In this document: positions 8,851 to 18,343 of the stretch, in pieces
Numbering within the stretch: the first letter of the stretch is position 1
How the letters are laid out: each line of letters starts with the position of its first letter
Notes under the pieces: generated by a model
Database searches by the model: none
The model's input: only the letters and a program-made list of their open reading frames with translations
Told to the model about the DNA's origin: nothing
Made by a program: the position numbers and the translations under genes
Source of the DNA: Aeromicrobium chenweiae
GTDB lineage: Bacteria; Actinomycetota; Actinomycetes; Propionibacteriales; Nocardioidaceae
DNA: 64,000 bases
NCBI RefSeq assembly: GCF_003065605.1
Contig: NZ_CP026952.1
Location: 1,116,001 to 1,180,000, forward strand
Reading direction: 5' to 3'

Positions 8851-8866
8851 CACGCTGTCAGCGAAC
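8851..8866. promoter_or_regulatory. ClgR-type operator ahead of clpP1P2
   Basis: Read on the minus strand, bases 8851-8866 are GTTCGCTGACAGCGTG. The core CGCTGACAGCG fits the CGCYNANRGCG pattern known for the actinobacterial activator ClgR, which controls clpP1P2 and clpC in Corynebacterium, Streptomyces and Mycobacterium. It lies about 40 bp upstream of the -10-like TAGGTT (8904-8909), a suitable place for activation. Confidence 0.65.
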
Positions 8867-8916
8867 AGCCGTGTTTTCGCGTGTGTTCGTCCCGGCACCC
8901 GTCTAGGTTGGGGGAC

Positions 8917-9531
8917 GTGAACACATCTGACAGCTCCAGCCCACTGTCGCCGAGGATGGCCGGCGAGGCCGGCCCCTCGGATCTCGACGGCCACATCTAC
9001 CAGCGACTCCTCAAGGAACGCATCGTGTTCCTCGGTTCGGAGGTGCGTGACGCCAACTCCAACGCGATCTGCGCGCAGATGCTGCTGCTCAACGCCGAGG
9101 ACCCGCAGGCGGACATCTACCTCTACATCAACTCCCCGGGCGGCTCCGTCGACTCGGGCATGGCGATCTACGACACGATGCAGTTCATCTCGAACGACGT
9201 CGCGACGTTCGGCATGGGCCTGGCCGCGTCGATGGGGCAGTTCCTCCTCGCCGCGGGCACGGCCGGCAAGCGCTACGCCCTGCCGCACGCGCGCATCATG
9301 ATGCACCAGCCCTCGGGCGGCATCGGTGGCTCCGCGTCGGACATCAAGATCCAGGCCGAGCAGAGCGTCCTGCTGAAGAAGCAGCTCAACCAGCTGCAGT
9401 CCCTGCACAGCGGACAGTCCGTCGAGCAGATCGAGCTCGACTCCGACCGCGACCGGTGGTTCACGCCGGAGCAGGCCAAGGAGTACGGCCTCATCGACCA
9501 CGTGGTCTCGAGCGCAGGAGACATCGCATGA
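8917..9531 (+). CDS. clpP1: ATP-dependent Clp protease proteolytic subunit 1
   Basis: 204 residues from the GTG at 8917, with TAGGTT 7 nt before it and no Shine-Dalgarno, suggesting a leaderless mRNA; an internal ATG (8956) is an alternative start. The serine protease triad is visible: Ser105 (GLAASMG), His130 (IMMHQPSGG) and probably Asp179. Together with ClpP2 it forms the mixed tetradecamer that degrades unfolded and tagged proteins with ClpX or ClpC. The stop overlaps the clpP2 start (ATGA). Expression is likely activated by ClgR through the box at 8851. Confidence 0.96.
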   Translation: MNTSDSSSPLSPRMAGEAGPSDLDGHIYQRLLKERIVFLGSEVRDANSNAICAQMLLLNAEDPQADIYLYINSPGGSVDSGMAIYDTMQFISNDVATFGMGLAASMGQFLLAAGTAGKRYALPHARIMMHQPSGGIGGSASDIKIQAEQSVLLKKQLNQLQSLHSGQSVEQIELDSDRDRWFTPEQAKEYGLIDHVVSSAGDIA

Positions 9532-10130
9532 GCTACTACATCCCGCAGTGGGAAGAGCGCACGAGCTACGGCTTCCGTCGCATCGACCCCTACACGAAGC
9601 TGTTCGAGGACCGCATCATCATGCTGGGCACCCCGATCAGCGACGACGTCGCCAACGCGGTCATGGCGCAGCTCATGTCGCTGCAGGCCATGGATCCCGA
9701 CCGGGACATCAGCATCTACATCAACAGCCCGGGCGGCTCGTTCACGGCCCTGACGGCGATCTACGACACGATCCGCTACATCAAGCCTGACGTGCAGACG
9801 CTGTGCCTGGGCCAGGCGGCCTCGGCCGCCGCGATCCTGCTGGCTGCCGGCACGCCGGGCAAGCGGCTCGCGCTGCCCAACAGCCGCATCCTGATCCACC
9901 AGCCGTACACCGAGGGCACCGGTGGCCAGATCTCCGACCTGGAGATCCAGGCCAACGAGATCTTCCGCATGCGCGAGCTGATGGAGCGGATGCTGGCCGA
10001 CGCGACGGGCAAGCCGATCGAGGAGATCAGCAAGGACGTCGACCGCGACAAGATCCTGACCGCCCAGCAGGCGGTGGAGTACGGACTCGTCGACGAGGTG
10101 CTCGACACGCTGAAGGTTCCGGCGGTCTAG
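9528..10130 (+). CDS. clpP2: ATP-dependent Clp protease proteolytic subunit 2
   Basis: 200 residues from the ATG overlapping the clpP1 stop. The triad residues are Ser99 (GQAASAAA), His124 ([10 protein letters not shown]) and probably Asp174. The N-terminus ([20 protein letters not shown]) is the extension typical of actinobacterial ClpP2, the ring that contacts the ATPase. It works with ClpP1 as one heteromeric protease chamber. clpX follows after a 148-bp leader containing a stem-loop. Confidence 0.96.
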   Translation: MSYYIPQWEERTSYGFRRIDPYTKLFEDRIIMLGTPISDDVANAVMAQLMSLQAMDPDRDISIYINSPGGSFTALTAIYDTIRYIKPDVQTLCLGQAASAAAILLAAGTPGKRLALPNSRILIHQPYTEGTGGQISDLEIQANEIFRMRELMERMLADATGKPIEEISKDVDRDKILTAQQAVEYGLVDEVLDTLKVPAV

Positions 10131-10170
10131 CAGCACCTCGGCAAGACGCACCACGACTACCGGTGCGGTG

Positions 10171-10222
10171 ACCGAGACGACGGGAGCATTCGCCGCTACG
10201 GTGGAGGCTACGTCGTCTCGGT
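10171..10222 (+). promoter_or_regulatory. Stem-loop in the clpP2-clpX intergenic region
   Basis: ACCGAGACGACG (10171-10182) and CGTCGTCTCGGT (10211-10222) form a perfect 12-bp inverted repeat with a 28-nt loop, 56 bp ahead of the clpX ATG. It has no T-tract, so it could attenuate read-through from clpP1P2, stabilise the upstream mRNA, or shape the clpX leader. Confidence 0.55.
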
Positions 10223-10278
10223 CGCATCCGGCCCGACCCGGGCGACGCAGGCAGCAACCGTACGAAGGGATTTCCCGC

Positions 10279-11550
<1,272 letters not shown>

Positions 11551-11574
11551 CGTCCTGGCCGGTAGGTTCGGCGC

Positions 11575-12729
11575 ATGACCTCCGTCGACATCGCCCTGTT
11601 CGGTGCCACCGGCTTCACCGGTGCCCTGACCGCCGAGTACCTCGGCACCCATCTCCCGCCCGGCGGGACGTGGGCGATCGCCGGCCGCAACCAGGCGAAG
11701 CTCGAGCAGGTCGCCGACCGCGTCGAGAGCCTCGGCGGGGTCCGGCCCGAGATCGTCTCGGCCGACATCGGCAACGCCGACTCGATGTCCGCGCTGGCCC
11801 GCAGCACGCGTGTGCTCGTGACGACGGTCGGCCCGTACGTCCAGCACGGCGAGCCGGCGGTCAAGGCCGCGGCAGAGGCCGGCATCGCGTACGTCGACCT
11901 CACCGGTGAGCCGGAGTTCGTCGACCGTATGTGGCTGAAGTACCACGCGCTCGCCGAGGAGACCGGTGCTCGCCTGGTGCACGCGTGCGGCTTCGACTCG
12001 ATCCCGTACGACCTCGGCGTGCTCTACGCGGTCGAGCAGCTGCCCGAGGACGTCCCGGTCGACGTCAAGGGCTACATCCGCGCGGGCGGCACCGCGTCGG
12101 GCGGCACGTACCACTCCGCGGTCGGGGCGTTCTCGCGCATCCGCCAGGCCGCGGCCACGGCTGCCGAGCGCCGCAAGCGCGAGCCGCGTCCCGCCGGCCG
12201 CACGGTCCGCGGCGGTGACGGCAAGCCCGGCCGTGGCGCCGGGGGCAAGGGCTGGGCGCTGCCGCTGCCGACCATCGACCCGCAGATCGTCCTGCGGTCC
12301 GCCCGGTCGCTGGACCGCTACGGGCCGGCGTTCACCTACTCGCACTTCGCCCAGTTCAAGAAGCTGCCGATGATGGTGGTCACCGTGGCGGGCGCGGCGG
12401 TGCTCGTCGCGGGGGCCCAGCTCAAGCCCACGCGCTCGTTGCTGCTCAAGCTCCGCGACCAGGGCGCCGGTCCCGACGAGGCGAAGCGCGCGGCGTCGTG
12501 GTTCTCGCTGCGGCTGGTCGCCGAGGGCGGCGGCAGGACCGTCACGACCGAGGTCCGCGGAGGCGACCCGGGCTACACCGAGACGGCCAAGATGCTGAGC
12601 GAGTCCGCGCTGTGCCTCGCGTTCGACGACGTGCCGAAGGTCGCCGGGCAGACGACGACGGCCGTCGCGATGGGCTCTGCGCTGATCGACCGCCTGCAGG
12701 CGGCCGGCATCACCTTCCGGACGCTGTAG
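11575..12729 (+). CDS. Saccharopine dehydrogenase-like / trans-acting enoyl reductase family protein
   Basis: 384 residues. The N-terminus ALFGATGFTGALTAEYL is an NAD(P)-binding Rossmann motif of the saccharopine-dehydrogenase-like family, and HACGFDSIPYDLG is conserved in the actinobacterial branch. In M. tuberculosis the gene at the equivalent place (Rv2449c) is of this family, and a relative (Rv2953) is the trans-acting enoyl reductase of phthiocerol lipid synthesis. Its role here is unknown; lipid enoyl reduction is possible. TAGGTT ends 6 nt before the ATG, suggesting leaderless transcription. Confidence 0.85.
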   Translation: MTSVDIALFGATGFTGALTAEYLGTHLPPGGTWAIAGRNQAKLEQVADRVESLGGVRPEIVSADIGNADSMSALARSTRVLVTTVGPYVQHGEPAVKAAAEAGIAYVDLTGEPEFVDRMWLKYHALAEETGARLVHACGFDSIPYDLGVLYAVEQLPEDVPVDVKGYIRAGGTASGGTYHSAVGAFSRIRQAAATAAERRKREPRPAGRTVRGGDGKPGRGAGGKGWALPLPTIDPQIVLRSARSLDRYGPAFTYSHFAQFKKLPMMVVTVAGAAVLVAGAQLKPTRSLLLKLRDQGAGPDEAKRAASWFSLRLVAEGGGRTVTTEVRGGDPGYTETAKMLSESALCLAFDDVPKVAGQTTTAVAMGSALIDRLQAAGITFRTL

Positions 12730-12743
12730 GCGCCTCGCGGGCC

Positions 12744-13013
12744 TCAGGCGGGCTGCTGCGCGTCCAGGTCCTGCTCGATGAGTGACGCGATCTGGTCGAC
12801 GAGCGTCTCGTCGTCGCTCTCCACGACCACCGCGTCGCCCTGCTTCGCGCCCAGCGTCATGATCAGCAGCGCCGAGCCGGCGTCGACGGGGGTGCCGTCC
12901 GGCTTCGCCAGCGTCACGGCGGTGCCGGCAGCCGTTGCTGCCTGGGCGATGAGGGCCGCGGGGCGGGCGTGGAGCCCCACCGCGGAGCCGACGTTCACTG
13001 TCTTGGTGGCCAT
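12744..13013 (-). CDS. ptsH: HPr phosphocarrier protein of the PTS
   Basis: 89 residues. The phosphorylated His is His15 in GLHARPA, and Ser47 sits where the regulatory Ser46 occurs in Firmicutes, though the surrounding sequence (DAGSALLIM) is the actinobacterial form and regulatory phosphorylation is not implied. HPr passes phosphate from EI (encoded at 14878) to EIIA (17595). It is last in the operon fruR-fruK-ptsH, 4 bp after fruK, with an AAGGATGA ribosome-binding site that lies over the fruK stop. Confidence 0.96.
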   Translation of the reverse strand: MATKTVNVGSAVGLHARPAALIAQAATAAGTAVTLAKPDGTPVDAGSALLIMTLGAKQGDAVVVESDDETLVDQIASLIEQDLDAQQPA

Positions 13014-13017
13014 GTGC

Positions 13018-13959
13018 TCATCCTTCGGTCCAGGGTCGTGCTTCGGTCAGGGGTGGCAGGTCGGTGGGGGAGGGCATCGTCGAGCCCGGCAGCGAGACCG
13101 CCGCACTGCCGTACGCGACGGCGAGGCTGAGGCGCTTGCCGGGATCGAGGCCGTCGAGCGCGCCGAGCACGTATCCGGCGAGCGCCGAGTCGCCCGCACC
13201 GACGGTGCTGCGCGCGCGGACCGGCGGCGCGTCGGCCACCCAGGTGCCCGCGGTCGTCATCAGGGCGGCGCCGCGGCTGCCGCACGTGAGCAGCACGGCA
13301 CCCACGCCTGCGTCGAGCAGGGGCCGTCCGGCGGCGACGAGCGACCCGGTCTCGTGCAGGGAGTCGACGGGGGTCCCGACGAGCTCGGCGAGCTCCTCGA
13401 CGTTCGGCTTGAGCAGCCCGATGAGGTGAGGGACGCGTTCCACCGCGAGGCGCAGCGCGTCCCCCGAGGTGTCGAGGGCGATCGACACGCCGTCGTCGGC
13501 GATCGCGCCGATCACGTCGGCGTACCAGCCCGGGTCGGCGCCCGGCGGCAGGGAACCGGACAGCACGGCCCACCGCGCACCGGCGGACTCCCGCACCGTC
13601 TCGTCGAGGAGCTGGTCGAGGTGGGCGGGGTCGAGCCTCGTGCCCGGGGCGTTGATCTTCGTCGTGACCCCGTTCGGCTCGGCGAGGGTCAGGTTGATGC
13701 GCGACGGGCGACCCGTCGAGACCGGGCGGTGGATGACCCGCAATTCGCGGAGCTTCAGCAGGAGGGGGTCGTCGTGCTCGCCCGGCAGGACCGCGACGGC
13801 CAGCTGACCGGCGTTGCGGACCACCTGCGCGACGTTGACGCCCTTGCCGCCCGCGTCGTCGGTCGTGCTGACCGACCGCATCACGGCACCCCGCTCCAGC
13901 GGCTCGGACAGCAGGATGGTCCGGTCGATGCTGGGGTTCGGGGTCAGGGTGACGATCAC
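13018..13959 (-). CDS. fruK: 1-phosphofructokinase
   Basis: 313-residue PfkB-family kinase. The N-terminus MIVTLTPNPSIDRTI and GGKGVNVAQV are characteristic of FruK, and the C-terminal GAGDSALAGY contains the catalytic Asp. It would phosphorylate fructose 1-phosphate to fructose 1,6-bisphosphate. The GTG start overlaps the stop of the DeoR-type regulator (GTGA), as in classical fru operons. The usual third member, the fructose EII gene fruA, is missing from this locus, so the source of fructose 1-phosphate is unclear. Confidence 0.92.
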   Translation of the reverse strand: MIVTLTPNPSIDRTILLSEPLERGAVMRSVSTTDDAGGKGVNVAQVVRNAGQLAVAVLPGEHDDPLLLKLRELRVIHRPVSTGRPSRINLTLAEPNGVTTKINAPGTRLDPAHLDQLLDETVRESAGARWAVLSGSLPPGADPGWYADVIGAIADDGVSIALDTSGDALRLAVERVPHLIGLLKPNVEELAELVGTPVDSLHETGSLVAAGRPLLDAGVGAVLLTCGSRGAALMTTAGTWVADAPPVRARSTVGAGDSALAGYVLGALDGLDPGKRLSLAVAYGSAAVSLPGSTMPSPTDLPPLTEARPWTEG

Positions 13960-14723
13960 GCCAGCACGACCTCGACGCCTCGGGCCCGGATCGCCTGGAC
14001 GTCCTCGTCCCGGGCGTTCTTGTCCGTCACCACGACGTCCAGGTCGTCGTACGACGCGAACGAGAAGACGTGCTCGACGGAGAACTTCGACGAGTCGAAC
14101 ACCGCGACGACACGGCGGGCGGACCGCGCCAGCGCCCGCTTCACGGCCGCCTCCTCGACGTCAGGGGTGCTGAGCCCGTGCGTGGGGCTCGCGGCGTTGG
14201 TGGCCAGGAAGCACACGTCGACCTGGACGGCGGCGAGGGCGTCGACGGTCGACTGGCCCACGGCGGCGGCGGTGACGCCGCGGACGCGACCGCCGAGCAG
14301 GTGCAGGCTGACCGAGGGGATCGCGGTCAGCTTGGACGCGGTGGGGATCGCGTGCGTCAGGACGGTGTACGGCTGGTCGAGCGGGATCAGGTCGACGAGG
14401 TGGCTGATCGTGGTGCCCGCGTCGAGCACCATGCTGCCGCCGGGCTCGGGCAGGAACACGGCCGCCTCGCGGGCGATGCGTTCCTTCTCGGCGGCGTTCG
14501 TGCTGGTGCGCTGCGCGAGCCCCGGCTCGAGGATCGTCAATGCCCGGGCGGCGACCGCCCCGCCGTGGACCCGCTGGGCGAGCCCGTCGCGCTCGAGCAC
14601 CGCGAGGTCTCGGCGGATCGTCTCGCTGGAGACGCCGAGCTCGTCGGCCAGGTCGATCACCACGAGTCGGCCGTCGAGGTGCAGCCGCTCCACGAGCAGC
14701 TGCTGACGTTCTGCTGCGTACAC
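13956..14723 (-). CDS. fruR: DeoR/GlpR family transcriptional regulator of the fru/pts locus
   Basis: 255 residues from the GTG at 14723, which has GGAGGAG 6-9 nt upstream; a longer in-frame extension has no support. The N-terminal winged HTH (RQQLLVERLHLDGRLVVIDL, ELGVSSETIRRDL) is followed by a DeoRC sensor domain that binds sugar phosphates (GTTISHL phosphate loop, FDSSKF). It lies first in the operon with fruK and ptsH and is divergent from ptsI, so it probably represses all of them until fructose 1-phosphate or a similar metabolite appears. Confidence 0.88.
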   Translation of the reverse strand: MYAAERQQLLVERLHLDGRLVVIDLADELGVSSETIRRDLAVLERDGLAQRVHGGAVAARALTILEPGLAQRTSTNAAEKERIAREAAVFLPEPGGSMVLDAGTTISHLVDLIPLDQPYTVLTHAIPTASKLTAIPSVSLHLLGGRVRGVTAAAVGQSTVDALAAVQVDVCFLATNAASPTHGLSTPDVEEAAVKRALARSARRVVAVFDSSKFSVEHVFSFASYDDLDVVVTDKNARDEDVQAIRARGVEVVLA

Positions 14724-14763
14724 GAGGGCTCCTCCGGTCGTGATGGCGGTGGCCCGTGCGGTG

Positions 14764-14825
14764 CGTGGGTTTGTGTGGGTTTGGGCCCGAGTACGTATTG
14801 TTTTACGTCCGTTTGCGTGTAAAGT
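14764..14825. promoter_or_regulatory. Divergent fruR / ptsI promoter region
   Basis: For ptsI, TTGTTT (14798-14803) and TAAAGT (14820-14825) lie 16 bp apart. For fruR on the minus strand, TTTACA (14819-14824) and CAATAC are 17 bp apart, so the two promoters overlap back to back. Next to them GGGTTTGTGTGGGT (14767-14780) contains GGTTTGTGTGG, which nearly recurs as GGTTTTGTGTGG at 19547-19558 ahead of the mannitol-type EIIC gene. It is a plausible FruR box. Confidence 0.45.
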
Positions 14826-14835
14826 CAAGCCAGAT

Positions 14836-14851
14836 CGTGAGGTGCGTCACA
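14836..14851. promoter_or_regulatory. CRP/GlxR-type site ahead of ptsI
   Basis: CGTGAGGTGCGTCACA matches the TGTGA-N6-TCACA consensus of actinobacterial CRP/GlxR regulators at 9 of 10 informative positions. It lies between the predicted ptsI promoter and the ATG at 14878. Confidence 0.6.
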
Positions 14852-14877
14852 CCACCCGTGCGTCCAAGGAGGCCACC

Positions 14878-16530
14878 ATGTCGTCCACCACTCTCCGCGG
14901 CAACGGCGTGGTCCCGGGCATCGGGATCGGCCCGGTCGTCCGGCCCGGAGCCCGCACCGCGCCTCCCGAGCACGAGGACCCCGTCACTCCCGAGGCCGGT
15001 GCGGAGCAGTTCTCGGCGGCTGCCGGCATCGTCGCCGATCGGCTCGCCGCGCGGGCCCAGCGGGCCAGCGGCGCATCCGCCGAGGTGCTGATGGCGACGT
15101 CCTCGCTCGCGCGCGACCGGGGCCTCGCCGCGCTCGTGCAGCAGCGGCTGACCGCGGGGCAGGGACCCAGTGGGGCCACCGCCGGTGCGATCGAGGAGCT
15201 CAGCGCGATGTTCGCCGCCGCCGGCGGGCTCATGGCCGAGCGCGTGACGGACCTGCGCGACGTCCGCGACCGGATCGTCGCCGAGCTCCTGGGGCTGCCC
15301 GAGCCGGGCATCCCGACGCCGGACGGTCCTGCCGTCCTCTGTGCCGACGACCTCGCACCCGCCGACACCGCCGGGCTCGACCCGGCCGTCATCGTCGCGA
15401 TCGCGACCTCCCTGGGCGGGGCGACGAGCCACACCGCGATCATCGCGCGCCAGCTGGGCATCCCGTGCGTCGTCGCCATCGACGGCCTCGACGACGTCCG
15501 CGAGGGCGCTGCGGTGCTGGTCGACGGCTCGCGTGGTGAGCTGGTCGTGGACCCCGACCCGGCCATGGCGGCCGAGCGCACGGCCGCGGCCACCGCAGCG
15601 GGGCGGGCGGCGGCGTCCTGGCTCGGCCCCGGCGCGACCCGGGACGGCCACGGGGTCGACATCCTGGCGAACGTCCAGGACGGGCCGGGGGCGCGGAGGG
15701 CCGCCGAGACGCCCGTGCAGGGCGTCGGCCTGTTCCGGACCGAGCTGTGCTTCCTCGACCGCGACGTCGAGCCCACCGTGGACCAGCAGGCGGCGATCTA
15801 CGCCGAGGTCCTGGCCGCGATGGGGGACCGCAAGGTCGTCGTCCGGACGCTCGACGCCGGCTCGGACAAGCCGGTCAGCTTCGCCACCATCAAGGACGAG
15901 CCCAACCCGGCGCTCGGCGTCCGCGGCATGCGGCTGGGCCTGCGGGACGAGGGCCTGATGGACCGCCAGCTCGACGCGATCGCCCTCGCCGCCAAGGAGG
16001 CGTCTGGACCGGTCTGGGTCATGGCACCCATGGTCGCCACGGAGGACGAGGCGCAGTGGTTCGCCGAGAAGGTCCGCGTGCGTGACCTGGTGCCCGGCGT
16101 GATGATCGAGATCCCCAGCGCGGCGCTGCTCGCCGACCGGATCCTGCGCCACGTCGACTTCGTCTCGATCGGCACCAACGACCTCAGCCAGTACGCCTTC
16201 GCGGCCGACCGGATGGCGCCGTCCCTGGCGCGCCTGACCGATCCCTGGCAGCCGGCACTCCTCGCGCTGATCCAGCGGGTGGCCGACGCCGGCCGGGCTG
16301 CTGGCAAGCCGGTGGGTGTGTGCGGCGAGGCGGCCGCAGACCCCCAGCTGGGCTGCGTGCTGGTCGGCCTGGGCGTCTCGTCGCTGTCCGCGGCCGCCAC
16401 CGCGGCTCCCTTGGTCGGGGCGACCCTCGCCGGCGTCACCCTCGACGCCTGCCGGGCTGCGGCGCAGGCCGCGCTGGACGCAGCGAGCCCCGACGAGGCC
16501 AGGCGGGCCGCTGCCGAGCAGCTCACCTGA
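14878..16530 (+). CDS. ptsI: Phosphoenolpyruvate-protein phosphotransferase (PTS enzyme I)
   Basis: 550 residues from an ATG with AAGGAGG 5 nt ahead. EI takes phosphate from PEP and passes it to HPr. The phosphorylated histidine is His185 in GGATSHTAIIARQLG. The C-terminal PEP-binding barrel shows GVGLFRTELCFL, FVSIGTNDLSQY and the catalytic CGEAAADP. It is slightly shorter than the usual 570 residues, mainly in loops. It is divergently transcribed from fruR-fruK-ptsH and probably regulated by both FruR and a CRP-type protein. Confidence 0.95.
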   Translation: MSSTTLRGNGVVPGIGIGPVVRPGARTAPPEHEDPVTPEAGAEQFSAAAGIVADRLAARAQRASGASAEVLMATSSLARDRGLAALVQQRLTAGQGPSGATAGAIEELSAMFAAAGGLMAERVTDLRDVRDRIVAELLGLPEPGIPTPDGPAVLCADDLAPADTAGLDPAVIVAIATSLGGATSHTAIIARQLGIPCVVAIDGLDDVREGAAVLVDGSRGELVVDPDPAMAAERTAAATAAGRAAASWLGPGATRDGHGVDILANVQDGPGARRAAETPVQGVGLFRTELCFLDRDVEPTVDQQAAIYAEVLAAMGDRKVVVRTLDAGSDKPVSFATIKDEPNPALGVRGMRLGLRDEGLMDRQLDAIALAAKEASGPVWVMAPMVATEDEAQWFAEKVRVRDLVPGVMIEIPSAALLADRILRHVDFVSIGTNDLSQYAFAADRMAPSLARLTDPWQPALLALIQRVADAGRAAGKPVGVCGEAAADPQLGCVLVGLGVSSLSAAATAAPLVGATLAGVTLDACRAAAQAALDAASPDEARRAAAEQLT

Positions 16531-16548
16531 TCCCGCCGGGGCGGCCGG

Positions 16549-17595
16549 TCAGCTCTGGGGCTCGATCGTGACCTTGATGCCCTCGCCGGACCGGACGATC
16601 TCGATCGCCCGAGGGACGTCGACCAGGGGGAGCCGGTGGGTGATCAGGTCGAGCACCGGCACGGCCCCGGACCCGATGCGCTCCAGCGCGTCCTTGTTGT
16701 TGGCCGGCGAGGAGCCGTTCGCGCCGACGATTGTCAGCTCGCGGTAGTGCACGAGGTTGGAGTCCAGCGTGATGGTCGGCCGGTCCTTGGGCAGGCCACC
16801 GAAGAAGCTGATGCGGCCCTGCCTCGCCGCGTACTGGACCGCCTGCTCCTGTGCGACGCCGGCGGCCGTCGCGGTGATCGTGACGTCCACCCCGCGACCG
16901 TTCGTCAGGTCCATGACCGCCTCCACGACGTCGACCTCACCGGCGCAGATGGTCTCGTCGGGCTTGACCAGACCGGCGGCCTGGTCGAGCCGGCGGCGGT
17001 TCAGCTCCACCAGGGTCACCCGGCGGGCGCCGTTGGCCCGTGCGAGCCGCACGTGCAGGCAGCCGATCGGGCCCGAGCCGACCACCACGACGTCATCGCC
17101 CTCCCCGACCCGTGCGAGGCTCTGCGCGTTGATCGCGCAGGCGAACGGCTCGGCCACCGAGGCCTCGGCGTACGAGAGCCCCTCGGGGATGCGGTTGAGG
17201 CCGTCGACCTTCAGCACCGCCCGGGGGACGATCATGTACTCCGCGAAACCGCCGTCGAACTGATAGCCCATCGACACCTGGTTCGGGCAGACCGACATCT
17301 TCCCGTGGGTGCACTCCTCGCACTCGCCGCACGGGACGGCCGCGATGACCTGCACCCGGTCACCCGGCTGCCAGCCGTCCACCGCGGTCCCGACCTCGAC
17401 GACCTCGCCCGCGATCTCGTGCCCGATGACGCGTGGGGGATCGAGGTTCTGGTGCCCGGCGCCGAAGATCTTGACGTCCGTGCCACACGTCGACGTGGCC
17501 CAGACCTTGATCTTGACCTCGTCGGGACCGGGTGTGGGGTCGTCGGCGTCCTCGTAGCGGAGGTCACCGGGGGCGTAGAACCGCACCACCTTCAT
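16549..17595 (-). CDS. Zinc-dependent medium-chain dehydrogenase, probable polyol(-phosphate) dehydrogenase
   Basis: 348-residue MDR-family enzyme. Catalytic zinc ligands are Cys37 and the GHE motif at 58-60 (His59, Glu60); structural zinc cysteines are Cys89, Cys92, Cys95 and Cys103. The NAD-binding GSGPIG follows. It is the last gene of the mannitol-type PTS operon, its ATG sharing one base with the EIIA stop. I infer that it oxidises the polyol phosphate imported by this PTS, a role usually filled by the unrelated MtlD. Related enzymes include galactitol-1-phosphate and arabitol-phosphate dehydrogenases; specificity is unresolved. Confidence 0.87.
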   Translation of the reverse strand: MKVVRFYAPGDLRYEDADDPTPGPDEVKIKVWATSTCGTDVKIFGAGHQNLDPPRVIGHEIAGEVVEVGTAVDGWQPGDRVQVIAAVPCGECEECTHGKMSVCPNQVSMGYQFDGGFAEYMIVPRAVLKVDGLNRIPEGLSYAEASVAEPFACAINAQSLARVGEGDDVVVVGSGPIGCLHVRLARANGARRVTLVELNRRRLDQAAGLVKPDETICAGEVDVVEAVMDLTNGRGVDVTITATAAGVAQEQAVQYAARQGRISFFGGLPKDRPTITLDSNLVHYRELTIVGANGSSPANNKDALERIGSGAVPVLDLITHRLPLVDVPRAIEIVRSGEGIKVTIEPQS

Positions 17596-18038
17596 CAGCT
17601 GTCCTCTCCTTCTGGGGGCTGGAGCAGCGCGAGGACCGACGCGACGTCGGACGCCTCGCGCAGCTGCTTGGCCTGGTCGGGATCGACCAGGATCGTGGCG
17701 AGGCGGGACAAGATGCCCACGTGGTTGTCGCCCACCGCGGCGATGCCGATCGCCACCCGGACGTCGTTGCCGTTCCAGTCGACCCCGTCGGGGAACCGCA
17801 GGAACGAGAGCGCGTCGCGCTTGACGGTGTCCTTGCTCTCGACGGTGCCGTGGGGGATCGCGAACCCCTCGCCCATGTACGTCGAGACGGACTGCTCGCG
17901 CGACAGCATCGCGTCGACGTACGTCGCGCCGACCGCGCCGACGTCGACCAGGAGACCGCCGGTCGCCCGGATGGCGTCCTCGGCCGAGGACGCGGACGCG
18001 TCGAGGCGGATCGCGTCGGCGCTCAGGAGGTCAGCCAC
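17595..18038 (-). CDS. PTS EIIA component, mannitol/fructose type
   Basis: 147 residues. The phospho-accepting histidine is His63 in GFAIPHGT, the hallmark of the EIIA-2 (mannitol/fructose) family. It receives phosphate from HPr and donates it to the cysteine of EIIB. Its start overlaps the EIIB gene by 8 nt and its stop touches the dehydrogenase start, so the four genes form one operon. Function in the cytosol with the membrane EIIC at 18344 is clear; the substrate follows from EIIC. Confidence 0.92.
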   Translation of the reverse strand: MADLLSADAIRLDASASSAEDAIRATGGLLVDVGAVGATYVDAMLSREQSVSTYMGEGFAIPHGTVESKDTVKRDALSFLRFPDGVDWNGNDVRVAIGIAAVGDNHVGILSRLATILVDPDQAKQLREASDVASVLALLQPPEGEDS

Positions 18039-18342
18039 TGACGTTCCCGCCGTCCTTGAGGGTCTTGACCAGGGCGGTGACCGCCGGGTCGCCGAGGAAC
18101 ACCTGGAACGTCACGACAGGCGTGTCGGGTGCGCTGTGGCGGGCCTGGTCGGCGAGGGACTGGTGGCAGATGACGACGTCGGCGTCGGCCGGGATCTGCC
18201 CCACGGGTGTGTGGGTGACCGCGATGCCGGTCTTCTTGAGCTGGCCCTTGAGGGTGCTCGCGAGCATCACGCTGCTGCCCATGCCGGCGTCGCACGCGAC
18301 GACCAGCTTCTTGACGTCTGCGCCGTTGATCGTGGTGGTCAT
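18031..18342 (-). CDS. PTS EIIB component, mannitol type
   Basis: 103-residue EIIB with the phosphorylated Cys17 in VACDAGMGSSVM, a P-loop typical of the mannitol family. In many bacteria this domain is fused to EIIC in MtlA; here it is a separate protein starting 1 bp after the EIIC stop. It passes phosphate from EIIA to the sugar alcohol bound by EIIC. Confidence 0.92.
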   Translation of the reverse strand: MTTTINGADVKKLVVACDAGMGSSVMLASTLKGQLKKTGIAVTHTPVGQIPADADVVICHQSLADQARHSAPDTPVVTFQVFLGDPAVTALVKTLKDGGNVSG

Positions 18343-18343
18343 G

